DNA of 64,000 nucleotides from Roseovarius nitratireducens (GTDB taxonomy: Bacteria; Pseudomonadota; Alphaproteobacteria; Rhodobacterales; Rhodobacteraceae): contig NZ_PDNI01000036.1 in assembly GCF_002925845.1 (NCBI RefSeq), forward strand, positions 1 through 64,000. The letters run 5' to 3'. Below the pieces are notes generated by a model. That model saw only the letters and a program-made list of their open reading frames with translations. It had not been told where the DNA came from and did no database searches. Positions 1 to 8,602 of the stretch are shown here, piece by piece; position 1 is the stretch's first letter, and each line of letters opens with the position of its first letter. The position numbers and the translations under genes are program-made.

Positions 1-1286
1 ACGGCGAGGACAAGCCGCTCAAGGGCGCGCGGATCGCCGGCAGCCTGCACATGACCATTCAGACCGCCGTGCTGATCGAGACGCTGGTGGAGCTGGGCGC
101 GAGCGTGCGCTGGGCGTCGTGCAACATCTTCTCCACCCAGGATCACGCCGCGGCGGCGATCGCCGAGGGCGGCACGCCGGTCTTTGCCATCAAGGGCGAA
201 AGCCTCGAGGAATACTGGGATTACTGCGACCGGATCTTCCGGTTTCCCGAGGGTGGCGCCAACTTGATCCTCGACGATGGCGGCGATGCCACGCTCTATA
301 TCCTGATGGGGGCCCGCGTCGAGGAGGGCGAGACCGACCTGATCGAGACGCCCACCTCGGAAGAGGAAGAGGCGCTATTCGCGCAGATTCGCAAACGCAT
401 GGCCGAAAGCCCCGGCTGGTTCGTGAAGCAGCGCCACATGATCAAGGGTGTCTCGGAAGAGACCACCACCGGCGTGCACCGGCTCTACAAGATGATGGAG
501 AAGGGGCACCTGCCGTTCCCGGCGATCAACGTCAATGACAGCGTCACCAAGTCGAAATTCGACAACAAGTATGGCTGCAAGGAAAGCCTCGTCGACGGCA
601 TCCGCCGTGCCACCGACACGATGATGGCGGGCAAGGTTGCCGTCGTCTGCGGCTATGGCGATGTCGGCAAGGGGTCTGCCGCGAGCCTGCGCGGGGCCGG
701 CGCGCGGGTCAAGGTGACCGAGGTCGATCCGATCTGCGCGCTTCAGGCGGCGATGGACGGCTTCGAGGTGACGGTGCTGGAAGACGTGGTCGACAGCGCC
801 GACATCTTCATCACCACCACCGGCAACAAGGACGTGATCCGCATCGAGCACATGCGCGCGATGAAGGACATGGCGATCGTCGGCAATATTGGCCATTTCG
901 ACAATGAAATTCAGGTGGCGACGCTCAAGAACCACAAGTGGACCAACATCAAGGACCAGGTGGACATGATCGAGATGCCCTCGGGCAACCGGATCATCCT
1001 GTTGTCGGAGGGGCGGCTTCTGAACCTCGGCAACGCCACCGGGCACCCGTCCTTCGTGATGTCGGCCTCGTTCACCAACCAGGTCCTGGCGCAGATCGAG
1101 CTTTGGACCAGGGGCGAGAATTACGGCAACGAGGTCTATGTCCTGCCCAAGCACCTCGATGAAAAGGTGGCGCGCCTGCACCTGGACCGCATCGGCGTCA
1201 AACTGACCGAACTGCGCCCCGACCAGGCGGAGTATATCGGCGTGACGCCGGAAGGGCCGTTCAAGCCCGAGCATTACCGGTATTGA
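1..1286 (+). CDS. ahcY: S-adenosylhomocysteine hydrolase, 5' truncated
   Basis: This enzyme splits S-adenosyl-L-homocysteine into adenosine and homocysteine in the cytosol, closing the methyl cycle. The reading frame is open from base 3 ([22 protein letters not shown]), so the ATG at 51 is internal and the true start lies left of the window. About 427 residues are visible; members of this family are usually about 430-470 long, so only a few tens of residues are lost. Visible family marks are the [16 protein letters not shown] stretch, the NAD-binding [15 protein letters not shown] loop, and the C-terminal end KPEHYRY. No regulatory region is visible because the 5' end is missing. Confidence 0.97.
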   Translation, partial: GEDKPLKGARIAGSLHMTIQTAVLIETLVELGASVRWASCNIFSTQDHAAAAIAEGGTPVFAIKGESLEEYWDYCDRIFRFPEGGANLILDDGGDATLYILMGARVEEGETDLIETPTSEEEEALFAQIRKRMAESPGWFVKQRHMIKGVSEETTTGVHRLYKMMEKGHLPFPAINVNDSVTKSKFDNKYGCKESLVDGIRRATDTMMAGKVAVVCGYGDVGKGSAASLRGAGARVKVTEVDPICALQAAMDGFEVTVLEDVVDSADIFITTTGNKDVIRIEHMRAMKDMAIVGNIGHFDNEIQVATLKNHKWTNIKDQVDMIEMPSGNRIILLSEGRLLNLGNATGHPSFVMSASFTNQVLAQIELWTRGENYGNEVYVLPKHLDEKVARLHLDRIGVKLTELRPDQAEYIGVTPEGPFKPEHYRY

Positions 1287-1418
1287 GACGCGCCGCCAAG
1301 CGCGGAGAACTTTCCCTTTGTGCGCGCAAGATCAGCCGCTATCGTTCGCCAAGCGCCATTTTCGGGGCTTGGTGAAACGAGGTGCCGGTGCATCGGCCGG
1401 GTATTTGGGAGATTCTTG

Positions 1419-1760
1419 ATGGGAAAACGTGACGATCTGATTGCACGCTATGCGGACGATCTGCGCAACAAGTGCGGAATGGAGCCCGACATGGACCTGC
1501 TCACCAAGGTGACAATCGGCTGCGGCCCGGCGATCTACGACGCCGATGCCGCGACAGTGGCGGCAGGGCAGCCCGGGGAGCTCGAAACCGTGAAGAACAA
1601 TTTTCTCGTCAAGAAGCTGGGCCTCTCCGACACGCCTGCGCTGATGGACGCGATCAACCAGGTGCTGGAGACCTATGGTCGCTCCGAGCGCAACAAGTAT
1701 CGCGCCGTGGTCTACTACATGCTGACCAGGCATTTCGGCAGGGAATCGGTCTACGGCTGA
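1419..1760 (+). CDS. DUF2853 family protein
   Basis: A 113-residue cytosolic protein without signal or membrane segment. The sequence (MGKRDDLIARYADDLRN... to ...RHFGRESVYG) looks like the DUF2853 family, whose function is not established. The open frame extends upstream to 1320, but ATG 1419 gives the usual short N-terminus and fits the family length. It follows ahcY by 132 bases on the same strand and ends just before a strong hairpin, so it is probably a single-gene unit. The family call is from recognition of the sequence pattern; no function is claimed. Confidence 0.75.
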   Translation: MGKRDDLIARYADDLRNKCGMEPDMDLLTKVTIGCGPAIYDADAATVAAGQPGELETVKNNFLVKKLGLSDTPALMDAINQVLETYGRSERNKYRAVVYYMLTRHFGRESVYG

Positions 1761-1780
1761 CCGGCTGTCATTTCGCGACA

Positions 1781-1803
1781 ACGCCCGCCCTCGTGGCGGG
1801 CGT
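1781..1803 (+). terminator. Hairpin terminator after the DUF2853 gene
   Basis: Perfect 9-bp stem ACGCCCGCC / GGCGGGCGT with a CTCGT loop, followed by a short T-rich run (TTGCGTTT). It lies between the converging DUF2853 gene and ectR, and may work for both strands. Confidence 0.75.
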
Positions 1804-1815
1804 TTGCGTTTCGGC

Positions 1816-2292
1816 TCAGGACGCGCTGCGCAGGTCGCCGGTGTCGAGCACCGGCGAGGCGTCGATGTCATCGGCGTCGAGCATCGCCGCCACCCGTTCG
1901 AGCGACGCGACAAGCTGCGCCTGTTCCCAGTCCTCCAGCGTTTCGAACTTGCGCACGTAGCGTTGTTGCAGCGCGTCAGGCGCGAGGTTGATCGTGTCGT
2001 GCCCGCGCTCGGTGATGAGGATGTTGATCTGCCGCCGATCGGCCTGTGATTTCTCGCGGGTGACCATGCCGTGCTTGACCAGCTTGTCGACCAGCGAGGT
2101 AACGGTTGCCTGGCTCACGCGCATCCGCCGGGCGATTTCGGTCGCGGTGCTGTGGCCGCGCTCGGCCACGATCTGGAGCACGCGGAACTGCACGGCGGTG
2201 AGTCCGGCGGCATTGGCCAGCTTGCGCCCATAAATCTCGGTGGCGCGCAGGATGCGCCGGAGCGCGATGAGGCTCTGATCGGTGCGATCCAT
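1816..2292 (-). CDS. ectR: MarR-family regulator of ectoine genes (EctR-like)
   Basis: A 158-residue MarR winged-helix repressor. The DNA-binding part runs from about residue 30 to 95 (LTAVQFRVLQIVAERGHSTA, then a helix with VSQATVTSLVDKLVKHG and the wing TREKSQADRR). The open frame extends to 2346, but ATG 2292 has a good ribosome site (GGGAGAG) just upstream, so it is preferred. It is transcribed away from ectA over an AT-rich gap. This is the arrangement of EctR1, which represses the ectoine operon in methylotrophs and other bacteria. The family is clear from sequence; the assignment to ectoine control rests on position and the repeated motif in the gap. Confidence 0.85.
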   Translation of the reverse strand: MDRTDQSLIALRRILRATEIYGRKLANAAGLTAVQFRVLQIVAERGHSTATEIARRMRVSQATVTSLVDKLVKHGMVTREKSQADRRQINILITERGHDTINLAPDALQQRYVRKFETLEDWEQAQLVASLERVAAMLDADDIDASPVLDTGDLRSAS

Positions 2293-2373
2293 GCGGTCTC
2301 TCCCGTTGATGGACGCGATGGTTGCAAAGCTGTCACTCAATTGCAAATTCTTCCCTCCTTCATCTTTCTCGCC

Positions 2374-2505
2374 TAGTTAGTCAAAGAAAACTAATCGTTT
2401 CTTCTCGAATTCCTTGGCTTTATCGGCGACTTCAATTGAAAATTAACTATTTTACGGATCAAGGTTGATTTCATAGGCTAAGTATTATAGTTAGTCAATC
2501 GAAAC
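2374..2505 (+). promoter_or_regulatory. ectR-ectA divergent control region with a repeated motif
   Basis: This AT-rich spacer contrasts sharply with the GC-rich genes. An 11-base direct repeat TAGTTAGTCAA occurs at 2374-2384 and 2488-2498; extended to 18 bases (2374-2391 and 2488-2505) the copies match at 15 positions, both ending in AAAC. The second copy overlaps a plausible ectA promoter: TTGATT at 2465-2470 with TATAGT at 2486 (15-base spacing) or TAGTTA at 2488 (17-base spacing). The two copies are candidate operators for the MarR protein: one beside each divergent gene. This is inference from repetition and position. Confidence 0.55.
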
Positions 2506-2524
2506 AACAGAGGGCCAATGATCC

Positions 2525-3055
2525 ATGCGCCATGCAAGGGAAATTTTCGGGAAAGCCATGCCGTCGCTGCGCAAGCCCGCAGCCGAGGACGGGGCCGATA
2601 TCTGGAGGCTCGTTCGCGCCTGCAAGCCGCTCGACGAGAATTCCATGTATTGCAACCTCGTGCAGTGCGATCATTTCCGCGACACCTGCATCGTCGCAGA
2701 GATGGATGGCGAGATCGTGGGCTGGGTCTCGGGCTACAAGCTGCCCCATGACCCCGAGACGCTGTTCGTCTGGCAGGTCGCCGTGTCGGAAACGGCGCGC
2801 GGTACGGGCCTTGGCACGCTGATGCTGCGTGGCCTGCTGTCACGCGACATCTGCAAGGGCGTGACCCGCGTGCAGACCACGATCACCCGCGACAACGCCG
2901 CAAGCTGGGCGCTGTTCCGCAAGTTCACCGAGATGAGCGATGCCGCGCTGTCGAGCGCGCCCTACTTCTCGAAGGACGATCATTTCGACGAGCTTCACGA
3001 CACCGAGTACATGGTGACGATCTCTCTCAAGGCGCGGATGAAGAAGGCGGCCTGA
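2525..3055 (+). CDS. ectA: L-2,4-diaminobutyrate N4-acetyltransferase
   Basis: Second step of ectoine synthesis: acetyl-CoA plus L-2,4-diaminobutyrate gives N4-acetyl-diaminobutyrate. The GNAT fold is visible: the EctA signature RACKPLDENSMYCNLVQCDHF near the start, and the acetyl-CoA-binding segment ARGTGLGTLMLRGLL near residue 95. Length is 176 residues from ATG 2525 or 165 from ATG 2558 (MPSLRKPAAEDG). GAGGG at 2509-2513 lies a little far from 2525, and the second start matches the usual family beginning better, so the start is uncertain. First gene of ectABC-ask_ect. Confidence 0.95.
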   Translation: MRHAREIFGKAMPSLRKPAAEDGADIWRLVRACKPLDENSMYCNLVQCDHFRDTCIVAEMDGEIVGWVSGYKLPHDPETLFVWQVAVSETARGTGLGTLMLRGLLSRDICKGVTRVQTTITRDNAASWALFRKFTEMSDAALSSAPYFSKDDHFDELHDTEYMVTISLKARMKKAA

Positions 3056-3104
3056 AACCGGCCGCCGCCCGCGCCCCATACCCAATCACATGAAGGAACA
3101 CGTT

Positions 3105-4397
3105 ATGCCGACTGACAAGTCAGCCGATCTCGAAATCTATGCGCGCCGTGAATCGCAGGCGCGCAGCTATTGCCGCAGCTTCCCCACGTCCTTTGTCAAG
3201 GCGCAGGGGTCCGAGCTGACGGATGCGACGGGTCGCACCTATATCGACTTTCTCGCCGGGTGTTCGTCGCTCAACTACGGGCACAACGACCCCGACATGA
3301 AGGCGGCGCTGATCGAGCATATCACCGCCGACGGGATCACCCACGGCCTTGACATGCACAGCGGGGCCAAGGCCGATTTCCTGGGTGCGTTCGAGGAGAT
3401 CATCCTCAAGCCTCGCGACATGGACTACAAGGTGATGATGACCGGCCCCACCGGTACCAATGCCGTCGAGGCGGCGATGAAGCTGGCGCGCAAGATCACC
3501 GGTCGCCGCAACATCATCGCGTTCACCAACGGGTTCCACGGTATGACCATGGGCGCGCTGGCAGCGACCGGCAATGCCGGCAAGCGTGCCGGTGCCGGGC
3601 CTGTCTCGCTCCATGATGTCACGCACATGCCCTACGAGGGCGCGTTCGGCGATGGCATGGACAGCCTGAAGATCATCGAGGAGATGCTCGGCAATCCGTC
3701 GAGCGGCGTCGATGCGCCCGCTGCATTCATCATCGAGCCGGTGCAGGGCGAAGGCGGGCTCAACGCCGCCTCCACCGCCTTCATGCAGGGGGTGGCAAAG
3801 CTTGCGAAAGAGCATGGCGCGCTGTTCATTGTCGATGACATTCAGGCGGGCTGCGGCCGCACGGGGACGTTCTTCAGCTTCGAGGAGATGGGGATCGAGC
3901 CCGATCTCATCCCGATGGCCAAGAGCTTTTCGGGGATGGGCCTGCCCTTCGCCGCGCTGCTCATCAAGCCCGAGCACGATGTCTGGGGCCCGGCCGAGCA
4001 TAACGGCACCTTCCGCGGCAACAACCATGCCTTTGTCACCGCGCGCGTGGCGCTGGAGAAATTCTGGAAGGACGACACGTTCCAGAAGGAGATCACCGCC
4101 AAGGCCGAGATGCTGCGCGACGCGCTCACCCGCATCGCAGACGGCATTCCCGGTTCCCGCCTCAAGGGGCGCGGCATGATGCAGGGCGTCGATGTCGGAA
4201 ATGGCGATCTCGCGGGCGAGATTTGCGCGCGTGCCTTTGAAAAAGGTCTCATCATCGAGACATCGGGCGCGCATGATGAGGTGGTCAAGGTGCTTGCGCC
4301 GCTCACCACGCCCGAGGACACCTTTGCCCGCGGCCTCGACATCCTCGTCGAGGCCGTGCAGGACGTGACCGAGACACAGAAGATCGCAGCGGAGTGA
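3105..4397 (+). CDS. ectB: Diaminobutyrate--2-oxoglutarate aminotransferase
   Basis: First step of ectoine synthesis: L-aspartate-4-semialdehyde plus glutamate gives L-2,4-diaminobutyrate. It is a PLP class-III aminotransferase of 430 residues. It shows the cofactor loop [16 protein letters not shown], the EPVQGEGG segment, [13 protein letters not shown], and the PLP lysine in [13 protein letters not shown]. An in-frame ATG at 3090 overlaps the AAGGAA ribosome site, so ATG 3105 is chosen. It follows ectA by 49 bases and overlaps the start region of ectC. Confidence 0.97.
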   Translation: MPTDKSADLEIYARRESQARSYCRSFPTSFVKAQGSELTDATGRTYIDFLAGCSSLNYGHNDPDMKAALIEHITADGITHGLDMHSGAKADFLGAFEEIILKPRDMDYKVMMTGPTGTNAVEAAMKLARKITGRRNIIAFTNGFHGMTMGALAATGNAGKRAGAGPVSLHDVTHMPYEGAFGDGMDSLKIIEEMLGNPSSGVDAPAAFIIEPVQGEGGLNAASTAFMQGVAKLAKEHGALFIVDDIQAGCGRTGTFFSFEEMGIEPDLIPMAKSFSGMGLPFAALLIKPEHDVWGPAEHNGTFRGNNHAFVTARVALEKFWKDDTFQKEITAKAEMLRDALTRIADGIPGSRLKGRGMMQGVDVGNGDLAGEICARAFEKGLIIETSGAHDEVVKVLAPLTTPEDTFARGLDILVEAVQDVTETQKIAAE

Positions 4398-4402
4398 CAA
4401 AC

Positions 4403-4795
4403 ATGATCGTGAGAGATTTCAACAAGATCGTCGAGGAAGAGCGCGACCGCGTCGTCTCGGACGCGCAATGGTCGAGCGTGCGGATGCTCTTGGCCGATGA
4501 CGGGATGGGGTTTTCGTTCCACATCACCTTCCTCGAGCCAGGGTCCGAGCACACGTTCGAGTACAAGAACCATTTCGAGAGCGTCTACTGCGTGCAGGGC
4601 AAGGGCTCGATCACCGATCTGGCCACCGGCGAGACGCACGAGATCAAGCCCGGCGTGATGTATGCGCTCGACAAGCACGATCGCCACATCCTGCGCGCCG
4701 AGGAAGAGCTTGTCATGGCCTGCTGCTTCAACCCGCCGGTGACCGGCAAGGAAGTCCATCAGGAAGACGGCTCCTACGCGCTGGAAGACAGCTGA
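4403..4795 (+). CDS. ectC: L-ectoine synthase
   Basis: Closes N4-acetyl-diaminobutyrate into the tetrahydropyrimidine ectoine with loss of water. It is a 130-residue single cupin (family members are about 130), starting [15 protein letters not shown]. The metal-binding and cupin pattern can be seen in [20 protein letters not shown] and in [13 protein letters not shown]. An in-frame GTG at 4394 overlaps the ectB stop, but ATG 4403 has GCGGAG at good distance and gives the normal family start. A small hairpin (GGGGC/GCCCC, 4805-4819) follows before ask_ect. Confidence 0.97.
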   Translation: MIVRDFNKIVEEERDRVVSDAQWSSVRMLLADDGMGFSFHITFLEPGSEHTFEYKNHFESVYCVQGKGSITDLATGETHEIKPGVMYALDKHDRHILRAEEELVMACCFNPPVTGKEVHQEDGSYALEDS

Positions 4796-4830
4796 GAAAG
4801 GTCTGGGGCCGCGCGCCCCGGAAAGAGAAT

Positions 4831-6267
4831 ATGAATTTTCCACAGCACACCGTCGAGAAGATCGGCGGCACATCCATGAGCCGCGTGGCCGAGTTGCTGG
4901 ACACGCTATTCATCGGGAACCGCGAGGGCGCATCGCTCTATCACCGGGTCTTCGTGGTTTCGGCCTTTGGCGGGATCACCAACAAGCTGCTGGAGCACAA
5001 GAAATCCGGCACGCCCGGTGTCTATGCGCGGTTTGCGAATGACGATGACGATCACGGCTGGCTCGACGCGCTGACCGAGGTGGGCCATGCCATGCGCGAG
5101 GCGCATACCGAGATTCTCGAGCACCCTGGCGATCGCACCATGGCCGACGAGTTCGTGCGCGAGCGGATCGAGGGCGCGCGCTCGTGCCTGTTCGACCTTC
5201 AGCGGCTGTGTTCCTACGGGCATTTCCGGCTGGCCGATCACATGCTGGTCATCCGCGAATTGCTCTCGGGGCTGGGCGAGGCGCATTCCGCCTTCGTCAC
5301 CACGCTGCTGTTGCAGCGCGCGGGCGTCAATGCGCGGTTCATCGACCTCAGCGGCTGGCGCGACGAGGCCGAGCACACCCTGTCTGAGCGCATCGCGCAG
5401 GGGCTGGGCGATGTGGATCTTGCCACCGAGCTGCCCATCGTCACCGGCTATGCGCAATGCACCGAGGGGCTGATGCGCGAATTCGACCGCGGCTATTCCG
5501 AGGTGACATTCGCCCGCATCGCCGCCTGGACGGGCGCATCCGAGGCGATCATCCACAAGGAATTCCATCTGTCCTCCGCCGATCCGAACCTCGTGGGCGA
5601 GGGTGCCGTGCGCAAGCTGGGGCACACCAATTACGACGTGGCCGATCAGCTCTCGAATCTCGGGATGGAGGCGATCCACCCCAAGGCAGCCAAGACCCTG
5701 CGCCAGGCCGAGGTACCGCTGCGCGTGACCAACGCCTTCGACCCCGGCGATCCCGGCACGCTGATCGACGATCAGCCAGCCGACGAGGCGAATGTCGAGA
5801 TCGTGACCGGGCTCAAGGTCGTGGCGCTGGAGCTGTTCGAGCAGGACATGGTGGGCGTAAAGGGCTATGACGCGGCCATTCTCGACGCGCTCAAGCGGCA
5901 CAATGTCTGGATCGTGTCCAAGACCTCCAACGCCAACACGATCACCCACTATGTGCACGCCTCGCTCAAGACGGTGCGGCGCGTGGCGCGCGATCTCGAA
6001 GAGGTGTTCCCCTCGGCCAAGGTCTCGGCGCGCACGCTGTCGGTGGTGTCACCCATCGGTCGCAACCTTCAAGGGCTCAAGGTCCTGAGCCGCGGGTTGT
6101 CGGCGCTGGAGGAAGCGGGCATCGAAGTGATCGCCGCGCACCAGACCCCGCGCGGCGTGGACGTGCAATTCGTTCTCGGCTCCAGGGACATGGAACCGGC
6201 GATCACCGCGTTGCACCGGGTGCTGATCGAGGGCGCGGTGGCGCAATTCCCTAAAAAGGCCGCCTGA
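4831..6267 (+). CDS. ask_ect: Ectoine-operon aspartate kinase (Ask_Ect)
   Basis: Phosphorylates L-aspartate to feed aspartate semialdehyde into ectoine synthesis. The 478-residue protein has the kinase N-terminus VEKIGGTSMSR, the VVSAFGGITN segment, and a C-terminal region with the ACT-like stretches (residues about 330-470). It belongs to the specialised aspartokinase subgroup found attached to ectoine operons, thought to escape feedback control by lysine and threonine. GGAAAGAG sits just before ATG 4831. It is the last gene of the operon and is followed by a hairpin. Confidence 0.93.
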   Translation: MNFPQHTVEKIGGTSMSRVAELLDTLFIGNREGASLYHRVFVVSAFGGITNKLLEHKKSGTPGVYARFANDDDDHGWLDALTEVGHAMREAHTEILEHPGDRTMADEFVRERIEGARSCLFDLQRLCSYGHFRLADHMLVIRELLSGLGEAHSAFVTTLLLQRAGVNARFIDLSGWRDEAEHTLSERIAQGLGDVDLATELPIVTGYAQCTEGLMREFDRGYSEVTFARIAAWTGASEAIIHKEFHLSSADPNLVGEGAVRKLGHTNYDVADQLSNLGMEAIHPKAAKTLRQAEVPLRVTNAFDPGDPGTLIDDQPADEANVEIVTGLKVVALELFEQDMVGVKGYDAAILDALKRHNVWIVSKTSNANTITHYVHASLKTVRRVARDLEEVFPSAKVSARTLSVVSPIGRNLQGLKVLSRGLSALEEAGIEVIAAHQTPRGVDVQFVLGSRDMEPAITALHRVLIEGAVAQFPKKAA

Positions 6268-6296
6268 GCGCGGCAACCCATCAATTTGAAACGAAT

Positions 6297-6327
6297 GCGC
6301 GGCACTCCGGGTTTGGAGGGGCCGCGC
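6297..6327 (+). terminator. Probable terminator of the ectoine operon
   Basis: Stem GCGCGGC / GCCGCGC with an inner CTCC/GGAG pairing, followed by GTTTGCGG. The T run is weak, so the strength of termination is uncertain. Confidence 0.5.
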
Positions 6328-6476
6328 GTTTGCGGTAAGGTCATCTTGTCAGGGCCAGGATGGCCGGGACCTTCCAAAGAGTTACACGTGTGGTGCGTAG
6401 GGAGCACGTGGGGTAGCGGGGGGTGTCGGCCAAAGGGGTAGGCGTCCCCCGTTTGGGTTGCGCCGCCGGGGGCTCG

Positions 6477-7190
6477 TCACTGCACCCGGATCACCGACTT
6501 GTCCACCAGCAGCACATAGCCGCGCCGCGCGATGTTCTTGACCAGCATCTCGCTCACAAGCTGATTGCCGAGCGCGTCGCGCAGCCGCTTGATCCGCGTG
6601 GCACCGGCGGCCTCTTCGCAGTCCTCGGGCCGCCGCCCCGAGATCATCGCCTCGATTTCGGCCCCGCTGAGCACATCGCCGTCGAGCCGCGCCTCGGCCA
6701 GAATGCTCAGCGTCTCGAGCGCGGCGTCGGTCAACTTGAAGCCCATGTCGTTGAGATAGACGGTCCGCTCGTCGCGGCTGATAAGCAGCGACGAGACCTG
6801 TATGCCCGTCCGCTCGATCTGTGCCATGCGGCGGTTGAGCGTGACCAGCATCACCAGGAACACCAGCGACGCCACCAGCAGCGCCGTGGAAAACACCAGC
6901 AACACAAAGATCACCATCCGGTAACTGACAAGTGTCTCGGAAAAGGCCGTGCCCGATAGCGCGAGGATCTCCAGCAGCTTGATCTCGCCCTCGCCGGTCA
7001 GCGCGTCATTCTCGACGAAGATGCGCTCGACCCGCGCGTTGAACGCGTTGGCGTCGGGCAGGCTGAGAAACAGGAACACGGCGGCAAGCGTCAGGATCGC
7101 GACAATGACAATCACGCCGATCACCACGACGCGGGTGGCCGACCGACGCATGTCTGCGGCGGATGTGCCCTGTCCGCGCGGCGTCATCAT
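6477..7190 (-). CDS. Membrane-anchored winged-helix protein, role unknown
   Basis: A 237-residue protein with two hydrophobic segments, about residues 18-46 and 88-115, and a C-terminal domain (about 145-237) that reads like the OmpR/PhoB-type winged helix: a helical LTDAALETLSILAEARL part, then IKRLRDALGN and the wing NIARRGYVLLVD. Both ends should face the cytosol, with a loop of about 40 residues outside. This is the reverse order of ToxR/CadC, where the DNA-binding domain comes first. The N-terminus may start at 7190, 7187 or 7151; no strong ribosome site decides it. The upstream small exported protein (7206-7439) ends 15 bases before it, so the two are probably cotranscribed. Confidence 0.6.
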   Translation of the reverse strand: MMTPRGQGTSAADMRRSATRVVVIGVIVIVAILTLAAVFLFLSLPDANAFNARVERIFVENDALTGEGEIKLLEILALSGTAFSETLVSYRMVIFVLLVFSTALLVASLVFLVMLVTLNRRMAQIERTGIQVSSLLISRDERTVYLNDMGFKLTDAALETLSILAEARLDGDVLSGAEIEAMISGRRPEDCEEAAGATRIKRLRDALGNQLVSEMLVKNIARRGYVLLVDKSVIRVQ

Positions 7191-7205
7191 GCTCGCATGG
7201 TCACG

Positions 7206-7439
7206 TTATTTTTCCTTTTTCGACATGACCTTGAGCAAGGTCAGACCCTGTTTCGCCAGTTGCGCCCTCAGCGCCGCCTCGGCTGCCGGACAGGGTGCGT
7301 TGACCGTGGTTACGTCATAGAAAAGCTCGAACGGGTTTTCCCGCTTGGCCTTGTACTCGATCTGGCAGGCCGCCACCGCCGCCTCTGCAACGAGCGTGAA
7401 AGCGAGGGCCGGAGCGAGGGTGTGAATGATCCGTGTCAT
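7206..7439 (-). CDS. Small exported protein, function unknown
   Basis: A 77-residue protein with a clear N-terminal signal peptide (MTRIIHTLAPALAFTLVAEAAVA, cleavage probably before ACQIEY). The mature part of about 54 residues has two cysteines (in ACQIEY and NAPCPAAE) that could form a disulfide, and a lysine-rich end KVMSKKEK. It lies 15 bases upstream of the membrane-anchored winged-helix gene on the same strand. I do not recognise the family. A periplasmic partner of the membrane protein is a guess from position alone. Confidence 0.55.
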   Translation of the reverse strand: MTRIIHTLAPALAFTLVAEAAVAACQIEYKAKRENPFELFYDVTTVNAPCPAAEAALRAQLAKQGLTLLKVMSKKEK

Positions 7440-7641
7440 GGAGCCAAGATGCGCCAGCGCACACGGCTATTCAATATCCCGTGACGCGAAATGACCCTGA
7501 AAACGCGCGTTATCGGATATCATGGGGGCGATATTGTCTGTCCCTCGGGACCGGGCACATCCTTCGGGGCACGACCTGCGGTCATGGCGGTCTGACACAC
7601 CTCTCGCACCGCGCTGCCACGTAAACCTGAAAGGAGACACC

Positions 7642-7995
7642 ATGTTTCGCAAGCTTCTCGTTCTCGCCTTCGGCATGGCCCTTGGTGTTGGCGGCGCGCA
7701 GGCGGCCACCGCCACCCCGGCCTTGCAGGGCGCCCCGGCCATCGGTGCAGAGGTGATGCTCGTCGGCCACCGCGCCCACCGCGGCCATGATGCCCGCGGA
7801 TACTGGCGCGGCTATCGAGACGCGCGGCCCCGCTATCGCGGGCGCGGCTACCAACGCCCCCGGCATGGATACTACCGGGCTTATCGGCACGGCTATCGCG
7901 GACGGTATCCGGTCTTTGGCCAACATGACAGCTATCGGCGCGGTCACGGATACGACGCGCGGCAGAACTACCTGCGCGACCGCTACGGCAAGTGA
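7642..7995 (+). CDS. Secreted Tyr/Arg/Gly/His-rich protein
   Basis: A 117-residue protein with a signal peptide (MFRKLLVLAFGMALGVGGAQA). From about residue 43 on it is built of Arg, Tyr, Gly and His in irregular repeats such as RGYWRGYRDARPRYRGRGY. ATG 7642 follows AGGAGA at ideal distance; the longer open frame from 7522 has no such support. No domain is recognised. The composition suggests a disordered, positively charged, exported protein. It lies 54 bases upstream of a second protein of similar style. Confidence 0.6.
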   Translation: MFRKLLVLAFGMALGVGGAQAATATPALQGAPAIGAEVMLVGHRAHRGHDARGYWRGYRDARPRYRGRGYQRPRHGYYRAYRHGYRGRYPVFGQHDSYRRGHGYDARQNYLRDRYGK

Positions 7996-8049
7996 CGGCT
8001 CCCGGGGCGCCCCGACAACTCGGTCCAAGTTAGGGAAAGGATCAAACCC

Positions 8050-8517
8050 ATGTTCACCAAGTTCACTGCAACCCTCATGGCCGGCGCGCTAGCGCTCGCC
8101 TCTGCGGCCACCCCGACGGAGGTGCGCGCCGGGAACGACACCGGCAAGATTGTCGCGGGCATCGCCGTCGGTGCGATCATCGGTGCGGCTATCGCCAGCA
8201 ACAACAAGAAGCGGAGAAACAACGACGGCTATGTCTCGCGTCGGAGCCACGACACCTATGGGCGTGTGCAGAACCGGGGCCGTCACCGCGGATACGACCG
8301 CGGATACAAGCGCCATGATGGCTACGGCCAACGGCGCGTCAACCTGCCCGGCGCTTGCCGCGTCCAAAACGGCCACCGGTCTGGCTATTCCGGGCGCTGC
8401 CTGAGCGGCTACAACTACGGCTATGCCGCGCTGCCCTCGGCCTGTGCCGTCCGTGTGGGCGGGCGTCACGGGACGATCTATCGCGACCGGTGCCTCAATC
8501 GGTACGGATACCACTGA
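8050..8517 (+). CDS. Secreted protein with Gly zipper and duplicated Cys motif
   Basis: A 155-residue protein with a signal peptide (to about residue 27), then a glycine-rich hydrophobic stretch ([18 protein letters not shown], 33-50), a basic Arg/Tyr/Gly linker, and a C-terminal half that is a tandem repeat: [10 protein letters not shown]...YSGRCL and [11 protein letters not shown]...YRDRCL, with Cys at 103, 117, 132 and 148. The paired cysteines suggest one disulfide per repeat in the periplasm or outside. I cannot name the family. It follows the Tyr/Arg-rich gene at 7642 and is probably in the same unit; GGAAAGG precedes the ATG. Confidence 0.6.
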   Translation: MFTKFTATLMAGALALASAATPTEVRAGNDTGKIVAGIAVGAIIGAAIASNNKKRRNNDGYVSRRSHDTYGRVQNRGRHRGYDRGYKRHDGYGQRRVNLPGACRVQNGHRSGYSGRCLSGYNYGYAALPSACAVRVGGRHGTIYRDRCLNRYGYH

Positions 8518-8543
8518 ACCGCAGGCCATCGAGCAGGCACGCG

Positions 8544-8570
8544 GGGAGGGGCCATTGAGCCCCTCCCTTT
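8544..8570 (+). terminator. Hairpin terminator before rnhB
   Basis: Perfect stem GGGAGGGGC / GCCCCTCCC, loop CATTGA, then TTT. It ends the transcript of the two secreted proteins. The rnhB start lies 33 bases further on. Confidence 0.7.
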
Positions 8571-8602
8571 GCATTCGTGGGAGGCCCGTGCCATCAGGGC
8601 GC

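Noticed and set aside
3120-4400. 426-codon minus-strand frame opposite ectB
   Set aside because: Antisense to a confident aminotransferase; no motifs or ribosome site.
7229-7246. FNR-type box TTGAGC...AAGGTCAG within the small exported gene
   Set aside because: The arms do not match and it lies in the middle of a coding region.
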